Of a stretch of DNA of 64,000 nt, positions 42,831-51,361 are shown piece after piece; position 1 is the stretch's first letter, and every line of letters begins with the position of its first letter. Made by a program: the position numbers and the translations under genes. The notes below the pieces were generated by a model. It made no database searches, had not been told where the DNA came from, and saw only the letters and a program-made list of their open reading frames with translations. Source of the stretch: Pseudomonas sp. J452 (lineage in GTDB: Bacteria > Pseudomonadota > Gammaproteobacteria > Pseudomonadales > Pseudomonadaceae); the NCBI RefSeq assembly GCF_024666525.1, contig NZ_CP088294.1, forward strand, positions 3,658,001 to 3,722,000. Reading direction: 5' to 3'.

Positions 42831-43955
42831 ATGTCGAGTTTCGCCGAACTGCTGCAACAGGGGGCCTCGCAGGCCTGGCTGTACTTCCCTAGTGCCATAT
42901 TACTGGGTGCCTTGCATGGCCTTGAGCCTGGGCATTCGAAAACCATGATGGCGGCGTTTATCGTGGCCATTCGTGGCACGGTGAAGCAGGCCATTCTGCT
43001 AGGCCTTGCCGCAACGCTTTCGCACACCGCTGTAGTCTGGCTGGTGGCCATGGGCGGCATGTACCTAGGGCAGAATTTGGATGCCGAAACTACCGAGCCG
43101 TATTTCCAGCTCGCGTCCGCCGCCATCATTATCACTATCGCCCTGTGGATGCTCTGGCGCACCTGGCGTGGCGAGCAGATGTGGCGCTTCGAGGAAGGTG
43201 ATGAGCATCAACACGAGCACCACCACGATGAAACGCAGCGCATCGACACCGGACATGGGCGTATCGAGCTGTCGATCTTCGAGGAAAGTACTCCACCGCG
43301 CTGGCGGCTGAAGACCTTGAGTGGCCATGTCTGGCCGGCTGCCGAAGTGAGCCTGCTGACGACTCGCCCCGATGGACTGGCCCAGCAGTTTTGCTTCGTT
43401 GACCGCGGTGATTACCTAGAGTCAGTCGACGTGATTCCCGAGCCCCACGAATTCACCGCGCGCCTGAGTCTGGGCCATGCCGGACATTCCCACGACTATG
43501 ACCTGGAGTTCCGCGAGCACGACCACGGTCATGAGCACTCCGAGCTGGAAGAGCTGGAGCTGTCGCTGGACGGCTATCAGGATGCCCATGAGCGGGCGCA
43601 TGCCAACGACATCCGCAAGCGCTTCAGCAACCGCAATGTCACCACCGGCCAGATCGTCCTGTTCGGCCTAACAGGCGGGCTGATTCCCTGCCCGGCCGCG
43701 ATCACCGTGCTGTTGCTCTGCCTACAAGTGAAAGAAGTCGCCCTGGGTGCCGTCCTGGTGCTGTGTTTCAGCATTGGTCTGGCCATCACCCTGGTCACCG
43801 TTGGTGCCGCCGCCGCTATTGGCGCTCGGCAAGCCTCCAATCGCTGGCCCTGGCTCGGTGCTGTCGCGCGTCGCGCCCCTTACCTGTCCAGCCTGCTGAT
43901 CATTGGGGTGGGGATTTACGTTGGCTTCCACGGCTGGATCGGCCTGAACGCCTAG
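42831..43955 (+). CDS. RcnA-type nickel/cobalt efflux protein
   Basis: A 374-residue membrane protein. The N-terminal helices contain LGALHGLEPGHSKTMMAAF (about 23-41), the NiCoT/RcnA signature. A His/Glu-rich cytosolic or periplasmic loop (HQHEHHHDE near 124, then about residue 215-260 with HDHGHEHSE) sits in the middle, followed by the helix motif GGLIPCPAAITVLLLCLQ (about 280-297). It exports Ni(II)/Co(II). It follows the regulator by nine bases and should be derepressed by metal. A 90-residue insertion between helices is longer than in E. coli RcnA. Confidence 0.9.
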   Translation: MSSFAELLQQGASQAWLYFPSAILLGALHGLEPGHSKTMMAAFIVAIRGTVKQAILLGLAATLSHTAVVWLVAMGGMYLGQNLDAETTEPYFQLASAAIIITIALWMLWRTWRGEQMWRFEEGDEHQHEHHHDETQRIDTGHGRIELSIFEESTPPRWRLKTLSGHVWPAAEVSLLTTRPDGLAQQFCFVDRGDYLESVDVIPEPHEFTARLSLGHAGHSHDYDLEFREHDHGHEHSELEELELSLDGYQDAHERAHANDIRKRFSNRNVTTGQIVLFGLTGGLIPCPAAITVLLLCLQVKEVALGAVLVLCFSIGLAITLVTVGAAAAIGARQASNRWPWLGAVARRAPYLSSLLIIGVGIYVGFHGWIGLNA

Positions 43956-43958
43956 CCG

Positions 43959-44399
43959 ATGTGGGAGTTATCCGGTTATTTCGGCCTGTTCTTCGCCGCC
44001 TTCGGTGCCGCCACGCTGCTGCCCATGCAGTCGGAGGCGGTGCTGGTCGGGTTGCTGCTGACCGACCGCTACGCGGCCTGGGCACTGCTGGCAGTGGCCA
44101 CCACGGGCAATGTGCTGGGTTCGGCACTGAACTGGCTGCTGGGCCGTTCCATCGAGCATTACCGGCACAAGCGCTGGTTTCCCGTCAGCGAAGGCAAACT
44201 GAAAAAGGCCCAGCAGGCTTATCACCGCTTCGGTCGCTGGTCACTGCTGCTTAGCTGGGTGCCGATCATTGGTGATCCGCTTACCGTGGTAGCCGGTGTT
44301 ATGCGCGAACCATTCTGGAGCTTTCTGTTGATCGTGCTGCTGGCTAAGACCACTCGCTATCTGGCACTAGCTGCCATGACGCTTGGGTGGTTTGGGTGA
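43959..44399 (+). CDS. YqaA family membrane protein
   Basis: A 146-residue, DedA-related membrane protein: FGAATLLPMQSEAVLVGLLL, ATTGNVLGSALNWLLGR, and SWVPIIGDPLTVVAGVMR. YqaA relatives are small inner-membrane proteins of unclear function, often seen in metal or alkalinity stress regions. It starts three bases after the RcnA stop and overlaps the TraX-like gene by four bases, so it belongs to this operon. Confidence 0.85.
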   Translation: MWELSGYFGLFFAAFGAATLLPMQSEAVLVGLLLTDRYAAWALLAVATTGNVLGSALNWLLGRSIEHYRHKRWFPVSEGKLKKAQQAYHRFGRWSLLLSWVPIIGDPLTVVAGVMREPFWSFLLIVLLAKTTRYLALAAMTLGWFG

Positions 44400-45112
44400 G
44401 CCTGCAGAAGCGCGACACCAACCTAGATCTGATCAAGTGGCTGGCGATGCTGACCATGCTGCTGGATCACCTGCGCTACATCTGGCCTGACAACGGATGG
44501 TTGTTCATCGTTGGGCGCTTAGCCTTTCCAATGTTCTGCCTGGGGATCGCCGCCAATGTCGCGCGCTCGCAAACAGGTGAGCTGTATTCCGATAACAACG
44601 TTCGCTACATGGGCTGGATGACTGCGTTTGCAGTGATCTCGGAGTTGCCCTATCGCCTGCTTTCTAACGACAGCAGCACGCTCAACGTTATGCCTTCGCT
44701 GCTGTTGGGCCTGCTTATCACCTGGGGAGCACATCACCGTGGTCGCGACGGTTTGATCCTGGCTTTGGCCGGCGTGACTGTCGCGGTGTTGATGCAAGAG
44801 CGCCTGATGTACGGCGTTTTCGGCGCACTGCTGCCTGCAGCGTTGCTGCTGGCCATTCAGCGCCCTGGGCTTGTGTGGCTATTGCCTGCCTCACTTTGCG
44901 TACTGGCCAACAGTCGCAACCGCTGGCTCGCCGAGTGGGAGTTGCAGCCCTATACGTTGCTGATCCTGGCCACAGCGTTCGCTGCGCCCTTAATTGGGCT
45001 ATGGCTACTGCGCCGAACGCGCCATTTCAGGATCTGGCCGGTCAAGCGCTGGGGCTACTGGTTCTACCCTAGTCATCTAGTAGCACTGCACCTGATCCGC
45101 ACGCTCAGCTAG
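44396..45112 (+). CDS. TraX-like membrane protein
   Basis: A 238-residue, highly hydrophobic protein with the TraX pattern: LIKWLAMLTMLLDHLRYI, FIVGRLAFPMFCLGIAANVAR, LPYRLLSN. F-plasmid TraX acetylates pilin; chromosomal relatives are membrane acyltransferase-like proteins of unknown substrate. GTG 44396 overlapping the YqaA stop (GTGA) is preferred to another GTG nine bases earlier. It is the last gene of the regulator-exporter operon. Confidence 0.82.
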   Translation: MSLQKRDTNLDLIKWLAMLTMLLDHLRYIWPDNGWLFIVGRLAFPMFCLGIAANVARSQTGELYSDNNVRYMGWMTAFAVISELPYRLLSNDSSTLNVMPSLLLGLLITWGAHHRGRDGLILALAGVTVAVLMQERLMYGVFGALLPAALLLAIQRPGLVWLLPASLCVLANSRNRWLAEWELQPYTLLILATAFAAPLIGLWLLRRTRHFRIWPVKRWGYWFYPSHLVALHLIRTLS

Positions 45113-45364
45113 TGTGGGTTTTCCTTCTTCAAAGCCTGCTTGCTCACTCCATATAATCAGCAAGGAACCATCGTTTACAGTCGCCGTGCACTGTGTAATT
45201 AGCCCTCTGGGCGCGTCACCTTTTAAAAGGTTATGCGATGCCTATGGTGCTTGTGCCGCCCACCTGAGAATGATCTCATGCGGGACAATTCGTACGACGA
45301 CCGTATTTTCAATGAGGCTAGGCTCAAACCTCCCTCCCCCACTTAATGCCTACCGACATCAACG

Positions 45365-45724
45365 ATGCCCAGCCGTACTATTACAACTCAAGCAGTACTT
45401 GCACTGAGCCTGGCATTACTGCTGGTCATGGTCTGGCATACATCTTCCTTGTTGACGGGTACAGAGCCGCAAGCGGGATTCAAAAGCGAATCCACGCACA
45501 GTAGTTTGTCCACAGATACAGCCCCCTCTTGCTCATGGTGTGAAGATCATCGGCACTCGCCGGTGACTGCTGACCATGTGCATGAAACCCCTTACCTCGG
45601 GCCGTTGCTTACCCTGCCTGCCCAAGCAGAAAACAACGCACTTGCGGCTATTTCGGATCAAGCTACGCCAGTTCGCCCTATCTACCTGATTGAGCGCCCT
45701 CCACGATCCAGACGCGTGATCTAG
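45365..45724 (+). CDS. small His-rich secreted protein, paralogue B
   Basis: A 119-residue protein with an N-terminal membrane or signal helix (AVLALSLALLLVMVWHTSSLL). A Cys/His core CSWCEDHRHSPVTADHVHETPYL and the end IYLIERPPRSRRVI follow. It shares length, core and end with the protein at 42056-42415, so the two are paralogues. The CxxC is not conserved between them, where paralogue A has CAAYGDHC. Probable periplasmic metal-binding protein; family unknown to me. No clear ribosome site is visible. Confidence 0.68.
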   Translation: MPSRTITTQAVLALSLALLLVMVWHTSSLLTGTEPQAGFKSESTHSSLSTDTAPSCSWCEDHRHSPVTADHVHETPYLGPLLTLPAQAENNALAAISDQATPVRPIYLIERPPRSRRVI

Positions 45725-45771
45725 ACAAAGCCGCATTGCGGCCAAAGACCACTGCAATCCAGGATCAACTT

Positions 45772-45969
45772 ATGCAATCGCTTTCTCCTCGCTGGTTCGT
45801 GGCTCTGTCCGCGCACCTACGCCGCCCGGCGCTCTTATCGCTGTTCGCCATCTCGTTGATGGTTATGGGCATGGCAGATGCACGGGCTCAAGACGTCACC
45901 ACAAGCGGTATAGCGCCAAAGCTAGTTTCCGCGCCATCCACCTCAGTCGAGGGCAGGTGTCAACCATGA
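45772..45969 (+). CDS. small signal-peptide protein before dsbB
   Basis: A 65-residue protein with a hydrophobic segment and probable cleavage site (ALLSLFAISLMVMGMADARAQ), then a short mature part ending in VEGRCQP. Its end overlaps the dsbB-like start. It may be a short periplasmic peptide in the disulfide operon; no family is recognised. Translation of such a short mature protein is uncertain. Confidence 0.5.
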   Translation: MQSLSPRWFVALSAHLRRPALLSLFAISLMVMGMADARAQDVTTSGIAPKLVSAPSTSVEGRCQP

Positions 45970-46409
45970 AGGAAGCAGAGACAAACACTCACGCTATCAA
46001 CCCCTGGGGACTGCTACTTATGGCCTGGGGTATTGCGCTTGTTGCAACTTTAGCCGCGCTGTTCATCGGCGAGGTCATGGGGAAAACACCCTGCGTTCTC
46101 TGCTGGTTCCAGCGCGCATTCATGTTCCCACTGGTCGTGATTCTGGCCGTTGGTTGCTACATCTCAGATTTCGGCGTCTGGCGCTATGCGTTGCCAGTTA
46201 CCGTCGTGGGTTGGCTCATCGCGCTTTACCACAGCCTGCTCTACCTCGGGATCATCCCGGAGAGCATCAAGCCCTGTGGTGCAGGCCCATCATGCTCCAG
46301 CGCTGACATGATGATTTTCGGCAGCATACCGCTGCCACTGCTTTCGCTGGGTGCATTCACCCTTATCGCTGTTCTTCTTGTTCTCATCCGCCGGAGGTCT
46401 TCCCTATGA
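45966..46409 (+). CDS. DsbB-type disulfide bond formation protein
   Basis: A 147-residue protein with four membrane helices. The quinone-side pair is in TPCVLCWFQR (Cys43 and Cys46), and the second pair is in CGAGPSC (Cys104 and Cys110). This smaller form (BdbC-like) reoxidises a DsbA partner; the partner is encoded immediately downstream with a four-base overlap. ATG 45966 has a GAGG-type site upstream; a GTG three codons earlier is possible. Placement inside a metal cluster suggests a dedicated role in periplasmic thiol protection. Confidence 0.9.
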   Translation: MKEAETNTHAINPWGLLLMAWGIALVATLAALFIGEVMGKTPCVLCWFQRAFMFPLVVILAVGCYISDFGVWRYALPVTVVGWLIALYHSLLYLGIIPESIKPCGAGPSCSSADMMIFGSIPLPLLSLGAFTLIAVLLVLIRRRSSL

Positions 46410-47050
46410 GCAGACGTGCAATCGTCCTCGTCATCAGCATTCTTACTGCGCTCGGCTTCGCTGCTGCGGCATTCGTTTATGATCGATATTCGGCAAGCGA
46501 AGAAACTCCGCCAGCGGCCCCGGCAACCAGCTCCTTGGTGCGCTTCCATTCGCCAGTTATCGGTGCCGCTACTGCGCCAGTAACCATTGTTGAGTTCTTC
46601 GATCCGTCCTGCGAAGCCTGCCGTGCCTTCTTTCCACTGGTTAAGCAGATCCTGGCTGAGAACCCGAAAGATGTGCGCTTGGTGCTGCGTTACGTCCTCT
46701 TCCATGAAGGCTCTGAAACAGCGGCAAGAATCCTTGAAACTGCGCGTAAGCAGGGGGTCTATGAGCCGGTTCTGGAGGCAATCATGGCGGCTCAACCGCA
46801 ATGGCACAGTGACCCTCAGGTGCTCAAAGCCTGGGAGGCTGCTGAAGCTGCAGGCTTAGATGTGGAAAAGGCCCGCGCAGAGATGATGGCTACCGATATC
46901 ACCGAAACGCTTAAAACAGACGCCCAGGATGCCCAAGCTGCTGCCGTGCGCCAGACGCCCACGTTCTTTGTGAATGGCAAGCCGCTCCTGAGCTTTGGTG
47001 CACAGCCACTGATTGATCTGGTTAAAGCTGAAATCGAACAAAGCAAATAA
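46406..47050 (+). CDS. DsbA-type thiol oxidoreductase
   Basis: A 214-residue protein. The N-terminal membrane anchor or signal (AIVLVISILTALGFAAAAFVY) is followed by a thioredoxin-fold domain with the active site DPSCEACRAFF (about 69-79) and the cis-proline region VRQTPTFFVNGKPL. It probably oxidises or shuffles disulfides of periplasmic metal proteins and is recycled by the adjacent DsbB-type protein. Family: DsbA/Com1/ScsC-like, where relatives protect against copper; specificity is inferred. Confidence 0.9.
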   Translation: MSRRAIVLVISILTALGFAAAAFVYDRYSASEETPPAAPATSSLVRFHSPVIGAATAPVTIVEFFDPSCEACRAFFPLVKQILAENPKDVRLVLRYVLFHEGSETAARILETARKQGVYEPVLEAIMAAQPQWHSDPQVLKAWEAAEAAGLDVEKARAEMMATDITETLKTDAQDAQAAAVRQTPTFFVNGKPLLSFGAQPLIDLVKAEIEQSK

Positions 47051-47128
47051 GCGCTTGCAGTCTGTAAACAAACCCGCACCACCGCCTGCAATGTCTCGTG
47101 CCGAGTACTGCAGGTGGTGGCGCATTGT

Positions 47129-47581
47129 TTAGTGGCGATGGCTTTTCCCAACGTGGGTATGGCCATCATCTGGAAGTGCACTGACTCCGCCGGTGGTATT
47201 CAGGCGCTGGAGAATTCCACACTCGTCTACACCCCGCTCAGAGGCGCAACGGTGTCGTAACTCAACCAGCTGTTGTTGCAGTGCCAGGAGGCTGGTCACT
47301 CGCGCTTGCACATGCTCGATGTGCTCATCCACTAAGCTATTCACACCCTCACAGTTCCCCTCTGGCCGATCCATCAGCGCCAACAAGCTTCTGATCTCGT
47401 CCAGGGTCATGTCCAGTGTTCGGCAATTACGAATAAACGTAAGCCTCTCAAGATGCTCACTGCTGTAAAGACGATAATTGCCCTCGCTGCGAGCCGGTGT
47501 CGGCAACAGCCCTTCACGCTCGTAATAGCGAACCGTTTCAACCTGGCAATCGGCAAGCTTGGCCAGCTCTCCAATTTTCAT
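47129..47581 (-). CDS. cadR: CadR MerR-family Cd/Pb regulator
   Basis: A 150-residue regulator: N-terminal winged helix (MKIGELAKLADCQVETVRYYEREGLLP), dimerisation helix, and metal ligands Cys77, Cys112 and Cys121. A C-terminal His-rich tail (HTHVGKSHRH) is typical of CadR in pseudomonads. It binds Cd(II) and twists the promoter to activate cadA. It is divergent from cadA over an 82-base region holding a 21-base dyad operator. Confidence 0.94.
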   Translation of the reverse strand: MKIGELAKLADCQVETVRYYEREGLLPTPARSEGNYRLYSSEHLERLTFIRNCRTLDMTLDEIRSLLALMDRPEGNCEGVNSLVDEHIEHVQARVTSLLALQQQLVELRHRCASERGVDECGILQRLNTTGGVSALPDDGHTHVGKSHRH

Positions 47582-47606
47582 GAAATACCCCTTCTACAAA
47601 CTCTTG

Positions 47607-47627
47607 ACCCTGTAGTGGCTTCAGGGT
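47607..47627. promoter_or_regulatory. CadR operator-promoter
   Basis: A 21-base dyad with arms ACCCTGTAG and CTTCAGGGT around the centre TGG, highly similar to the Pseudomonas CadR box. TTGACC at 47604-47609 is a plausible -35 for cadA, giving the overlong spacer typical of MerR-type promoters. Confidence 0.8.
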
Positions 47628-47663
47628 GTTCACTCTACAGCACTGACCAATAAGGATACCCCC

Positions 47664-50099
47664 ATGGCTGGTTGCTGCAGTGATGAACAAAAACCTGAAG
47701 CGGTTTCAAAGGATGTCTGCTGTGACCCCAGCGGCGCGTTTAAGTGCTCGGCCACGGCAACTACAACGGTAAATGCCATGGTTCGCTCCAGGCTCAGCAG
47801 TTTCCGTATTGAACAAATGGACTGCCCCACCGAACAGACGCTGATTCAAGACAAACTGAGCAAGCTGGCTGGCATAGACAAGCTCGATTTCAATCTGATC
47901 AATCGCGTTCTTGGGGTATGGCACAGCTTGCCGTCGACCGCTCTTATTGAAGCGGCGATCTCATCCCTAGGTATGCAAGCAGAACCGCTCTCTGCTGAGG
48001 GGCAAGCCCGCATCACAATCGAACAGATGGACTGCCCAACGGAAGAAAAGCTGATCCGCGACAAGCTCTCCTCCCTGACCGGCATCAGCGCGCTGGAGTT
48101 CAACTTGCTTCAGCGCGTATTGACGTTTAGCCACACAGCAGAAGCATTGCCAGCAGCCCTGGCAGCGATTCGCGACCTTGGTTTCACGCCAGTGGTTGAG
48201 GGTGCAGCAACAGTAAACGATGAAGCGCAAGCAGCGCCGCGCAAGAAGGCTTGGTGGCCTGTAGCGCTATCCGGTGTGGCTGCCGTATCGGCTGAAGTGC
48301 TGCACTTCGCCGAGCTTGCACCTGAGTGGGTTGTGGCCGGTGTGGCGCTGCTCGCCATTCTGCTGTGCGGCCTGACGACCTATAAAAAGGGTTGGATTGC
48401 GCTGAAGAACCGCAACCTGAACATCAATGCACTGATGAGTATTGCGGTTACCGGTGCGGTGCTGATTGGGCAATGGCCGGAAGCCGCCATGGTCATGTTC
48501 CTCTTTTCTGTGGCCGAGCTGATCGAGGCAAAATCGCTGGATCGGGCTCGTAATGCCATCCGCGGCCTGATGGATCTGACCCCAGAGCGCGCCACGGTGC
48601 AGCAAGCAGACGGCTCATGGCTTGAAGTTGAGGTTAAAACCATAGCCTTAGGTGCATTGGTCAGGGTTCGGCCTGGCGAGCGGATCGGCCTCGATGGCGA
48701 GGTGACTTCCGGCAACTCCACCATCAACCAAGCGCCGATCACGGGGGAAAGCCTGCCCGTAGAGAAAACCGTCGGAGACCCGGTTTTTGCTGGCACCATC
48801 AATCAAGCAGGCTCGCTGGAATACCGCGTCGTGGCAGCCGCTACCAACACCACGCTGGCACGCATCATTCACGCGGTCGAAGAGGCACAGGGTTCACGTG
48901 CTCCGACCCAGCGCTTTGTCGACCAATTCGCCAAGGTATACACCCCTGTCGTATTCCTATTCGCCCTGGCTATCGCCATTGTGCCGCCACTCTTCATGGC
49001 CGAACCCTGGTACGACTGGATCTATCGTGCCTTGGTACTGCTGGTGGTCGCTTGCCCTTGCGCCTTGGTTATTTCAACGCCCGTCACCATTGTCAGTGGC
49101 CTGGCTGCGGCTGCGCGCAAAGGCATTCTGATCAAAGGCGGTGTCTACCTTGAAACCGGCGGCAAGCTTGGCTTCCTGGCACTCGACAAGACCGGCACTA
49201 TTACTCACGGCAAGCCGGTGCAGACCGATTACATGCCGCTGGTTGATCAGGACTCAGAAGTCTACCGCACACATGCCGCCAGCCTCGCCAGTCGGTCTGA
49301 CCATCCGGTATCGCAAGCGATAGCCAAGCATGCCAGTAAGAATGGGCTGGCGTTTACCGCCGTTGAAGGATTCGAAGCCCTGCCTGGTCGAGGTGTACGG
49401 GGCACCATCGACGGCACAGATCTTCATCTGGGCAACCACCGCCTGGTGGAGGAGCTTGGTCTCTGTTCACCAGAGCTTGAAGCGACACTGGAGCGCCTCG
49501 AACGCCAAGGCAAGACGGTGGTGGTGCTGTGCAATCAGCAACGTGCGATTGCCATGTTCGCCGTTGCCGACACAGTCAAAGACTCCAGCCGCATGGCAAT
49601 TGAGGAGTTACACGCACTCGGGGTGAAAACCACGATGCTGACAGGTGATAACCCGTACACCGCAGAAGCTATCGCAAAGCAGGTCGGTATCGATGAGGCA
49701 CGCGGCAATCTCCTCCCGGTCGACAAATTGCAAGCCATTGAGGCATTACAAGCCCGCGGCTTTGTTGTCGGGATGGTCGGTGATGGGATCAACGACGCGC
49801 CGGCGCTGGCAAAGTCTGAAATCGGTTTTGCCATGGCCGCCGCCGGCACGGACACCGCTATTGAGACCGCAGATGTAGCGTTGATGGATGACGACCTGCG
49901 CAAAATTCCGGCTTTCATTCGCCTGTCCCAGCAAACCGCTGCCATCCTCAAGCAGAACATCGTGCTAGCGTTGGGGATCAAGGCCTTGTTTCTCGTCATT
50001 ACGCTCACGGGGCAAGCCACCATGTGGATGGCCGTCTTTGCAGACATGGGCGTTAGCCTGCTGGTGGTGTTCAACGGCCTGCGCCTGCTTAAAAAGTAG
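47664..50099 (+). CDS. cadA: Cd/Zn/Pb-translocating P1B-type ATPase CadA
   Basis: An 811-residue P-type ATPase. A Cys-rich N-terminus (GCCSDE, VCCDPSG) is followed by two heavy-metal-associated-like repeats, each starting EQMDCPTE (MDCPTE at 52-57 and 122-127) in place of the usual GMTCxxC. The ion-binding CPC is at 464-466 and the phosphorylation motif DKTGT begins at Asp508, followed by MVGDGINDAPAL. It exports Cd(II), Zn(II) or Pb(II) from the cytosol. Expression should be driven by CadR on the 21-base operator. Confidence 0.95.
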   Translation: MAGCCSDEQKPEAVSKDVCCDPSGAFKCSATATTTVNAMVRSRLSSFRIEQMDCPTEQTLIQDKLSKLAGIDKLDFNLINRVLGVWHSLPSTALIEAAISSLGMQAEPLSAEGQARITIEQMDCPTEEKLIRDKLSSLTGISALEFNLLQRVLTFSHTAEALPAALAAIRDLGFTPVVEGAATVNDEAQAAPRKKAWWPVALSGVAAVSAEVLHFAELAPEWVVAGVALLAILLCGLTTYKKGWIALKNRNLNINALMSIAVTGAVLIGQWPEAAMVMFLFSVAELIEAKSLDRARNAIRGLMDLTPERATVQQADGSWLEVEVKTIALGALVRVRPGERIGLDGEVTSGNSTINQAPITGESLPVEKTVGDPVFAGTINQAGSLEYRVVAAATNTTLARIIHAVEEAQGSRAPTQRFVDQFAKVYTPVVFLFALAIAIVPPLFMAEPWYDWIYRALVLLVVACPCALVISTPVTIVSGLAAAARKGILIKGGVYLETGGKLGFLALDKTGTITHGKPVQTDYMPLVDQDSEVYRTHAASLASRSDHPVSQAIAKHASKNGLAFTAVEGFEALPGRGVRGTIDGTDLHLGNHRLVEELGLCSPELEATLERLERQGKTVVVLCNQQRAIAMFAVADTVKDSSRMAIEELHALGVKTTMLTGDNPYTAEAIAKQVGIDEARGNLLPVDKLQAIEALQARGFVVGMVGDGINDAPALAKSEIGFAMAAAGTDTAIETADVALMDDDLRKIPAFIRLSQQTAAILKQNIVLALGIKALFLVITLTGQATMWMAVFADMGVSLLVVFNGLRLLKK

Positions 50100-50115
50100 G
50101 GCCGGAGGATTGCAG

Positions 50116-50478
50116 ATGAAAGCAGCATTGCAACTCGCAGTTGAACAAGCCTTTCAACAGGCAGAGCACGCCATGCAGGAAAAGCGCAGTACAGAGGCCT
50201 TTCAATGGCTGGAACGCACGCACATCCTGACCCAACGCCACCCCTTGCTGCATGCCAGGTCGCACTGGTTGATGCTCATACTCGGATGGCAGACTGGCGA
50301 CTATCGCGAGGTCGCGGGGCAAATACCCCGCATTTTCGCGGCCCTGCTGTTCTCCAAGATCTGGGTGCCGATTGGTAACACAGGCCGCTCCAGAGTCAGT
50401 GCTTTCAGGCCCATGCCGGTTCCTGAAGAACTGCAGGCCCTGCTTGCAAACGAAGATCCGACCCCATCCAATCGGTGA
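50116..50478 (+). CDS. DUF3703 family protein
   Basis: A 120-residue protein: AVEQAFQQAEHAMQEKRSTEAFQWLERTHIL, HPLLHARSHWLMLILGW and IFAALLFSKIWVPIGNTGRSRVS are DUF3703 features. Function unknown; the family recurs next to cadA and other metal genes. GGAGG is seven bases before the ATG, 16 bases after cadA, so it is cotranscribed with the pump. Confidence 0.82.
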   Translation: MKAALQLAVEQAFQQAEHAMQEKRSTEAFQWLERTHILTQRHPLLHARSHWLMLILGWQTGDYREVAGQIPRIFAALLFSKIWVPIGNTGRSRVSAFRPMPVPEELQALLANEDPTPSNR

Positions 50479-50957
50479 TTGCATCCATGCTGTCTATGCG
50501 CACGCTTGAGAACAAAATACCCCCACCCATTATTGCCGCCCTGCTTGGAGGGCTAATGTGGGCGGGATCTATCTTTGCTCCAAGTCTCAACACAGCCTTT
50601 TCAGCGCGCGTGACGGCCGCTCTGTTGGTGCTCTGCATAGGGGTTTTCTTTAGCCTTGCAGGAGCGCTGTCTTTTCGGAAAGCGAAGACAACCGTCAATC
50701 CGTTGAAGCCTGAAACAGCCTCAGCGCTTGTGAGCTCGGGTATCTATCGGTACTCACGCAACCCGATGTATGTCGGCTTTGCGCTGTTTCTCACGGCCTG
50801 GGCTTGCTACCTGGCATCACCGCTTTCGTTGCTCGGCGTACTGGGCTTTGTCCTGTATACGAACAAGTTCCAAATCGCCGCCGAGGAGCGAGCGCTGAAG
50901 GCTCTATTTAAGGGCGACTTCTTGGCCTACCAGGCGAAAGTGCGCCGCTGGCTATAA
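50475..50957 (+). CDS. ICMT-like membrane methyltransferase
   Basis: A 160-residue protein with four membrane helices and GIYRYSRNPMYVGF (near 92-105), the motif of isoprenylcysteine carboxyl methyltransferase-like enzymes. It uses S-adenosylmethionine; the substrate is not known. GTG 50475 overlaps the DUF3703 stop; ATG 50487 is an alternative. It completes the cadA operon. Confidence 0.85.
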   Translation: MIASMLSMRTLENKIPPPIIAALLGGLMWAGSIFAPSLNTAFSARVTAALLVLCIGVFFSLAGALSFRKAKTTVNPLKPETASALVSSGIYRYSRNPMYVGFALFLTAWACYLASPLSLLGVLGFVLYTNKFQIAAEERALKALFKGDFLAYQAKVRRWL

Positions 50958-51134
50958 GTCATTGCTCATCACAAGAGCAGTAATCTGTTTACTCGCGCGA
51001 GTTCAGCCACAACGGCGACCTAGACGATCTTGCGACTGACAGCTGTTCATCTACACAGCGCTACCGTGAGCTGACTGACCTCCTCGTTAACCACACAGTC
51101 AATTTAAGACTGAGATTTCTCACGTCCTATGCGT

Positions 51135-51155
51135 CGTATTTTCGTTGAAAATACG
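51135..51155. repeat. perfect 9-base inverted repeat with 3-base loop
   Basis: CGTATTTTC, GTT, GAAAATACG. It lies 207 bases upstream of the porin gene. It could be an operator or an RNA hairpin of a leader transcript; no T tract follows, so a terminator is less likely. Confidence 0.6.
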
Positions 51156-51198
51156 CATGTAAATGTCGCTTTAAGACAACTTTTATTGCCGGCTTATG

Positions 51199-51220
51199 AA
51201 GATTACAGAATTGTAATCTT
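51199..51220. promoter_or_regulatory. putative two-component regulator box upstream of porin gene
   Basis: AAGATTACA and TGTAATCTT are perfect inverted arms around GAAT. TTACA-N-TGTAA dyads of this kind resemble binding sites of CopR/CzcR-type OmpR-family regulators, which repress oprD in Pseudomonas. CzcR is encoded in the same window; the link is inference. Confidence 0.5.
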
Positions 51221-51361
51221 TCAATCATCTCCAAGTTATCTTCGCCTTGCAAGGATAGGACTCAGCCCCCAAAGGTGCAGAGCGCTTGAGGGTGCGCAAC
51301 CAATAAGAACGCAATGGCGAAAAAACTAGACCTATAACTGCCAATTATAAAGGAGCAATAA

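Larger units (their letters stand above)
50958..51361. other. intergenic region with two perfect hairpin-type palindromes
   Basis: No supportable gene. Inverted repeats at 51135-51155 and 51199-51220 suggest regulatory sites for the OprD-type porin that follows. Confidence 0.55.

Noticed and set aside
45114..45407. 97-codon plus-strand ORF before the second His-rich gene
   Set aside because: No signal or domain pattern; overlaps the better-supported His-rich gene in another frame.
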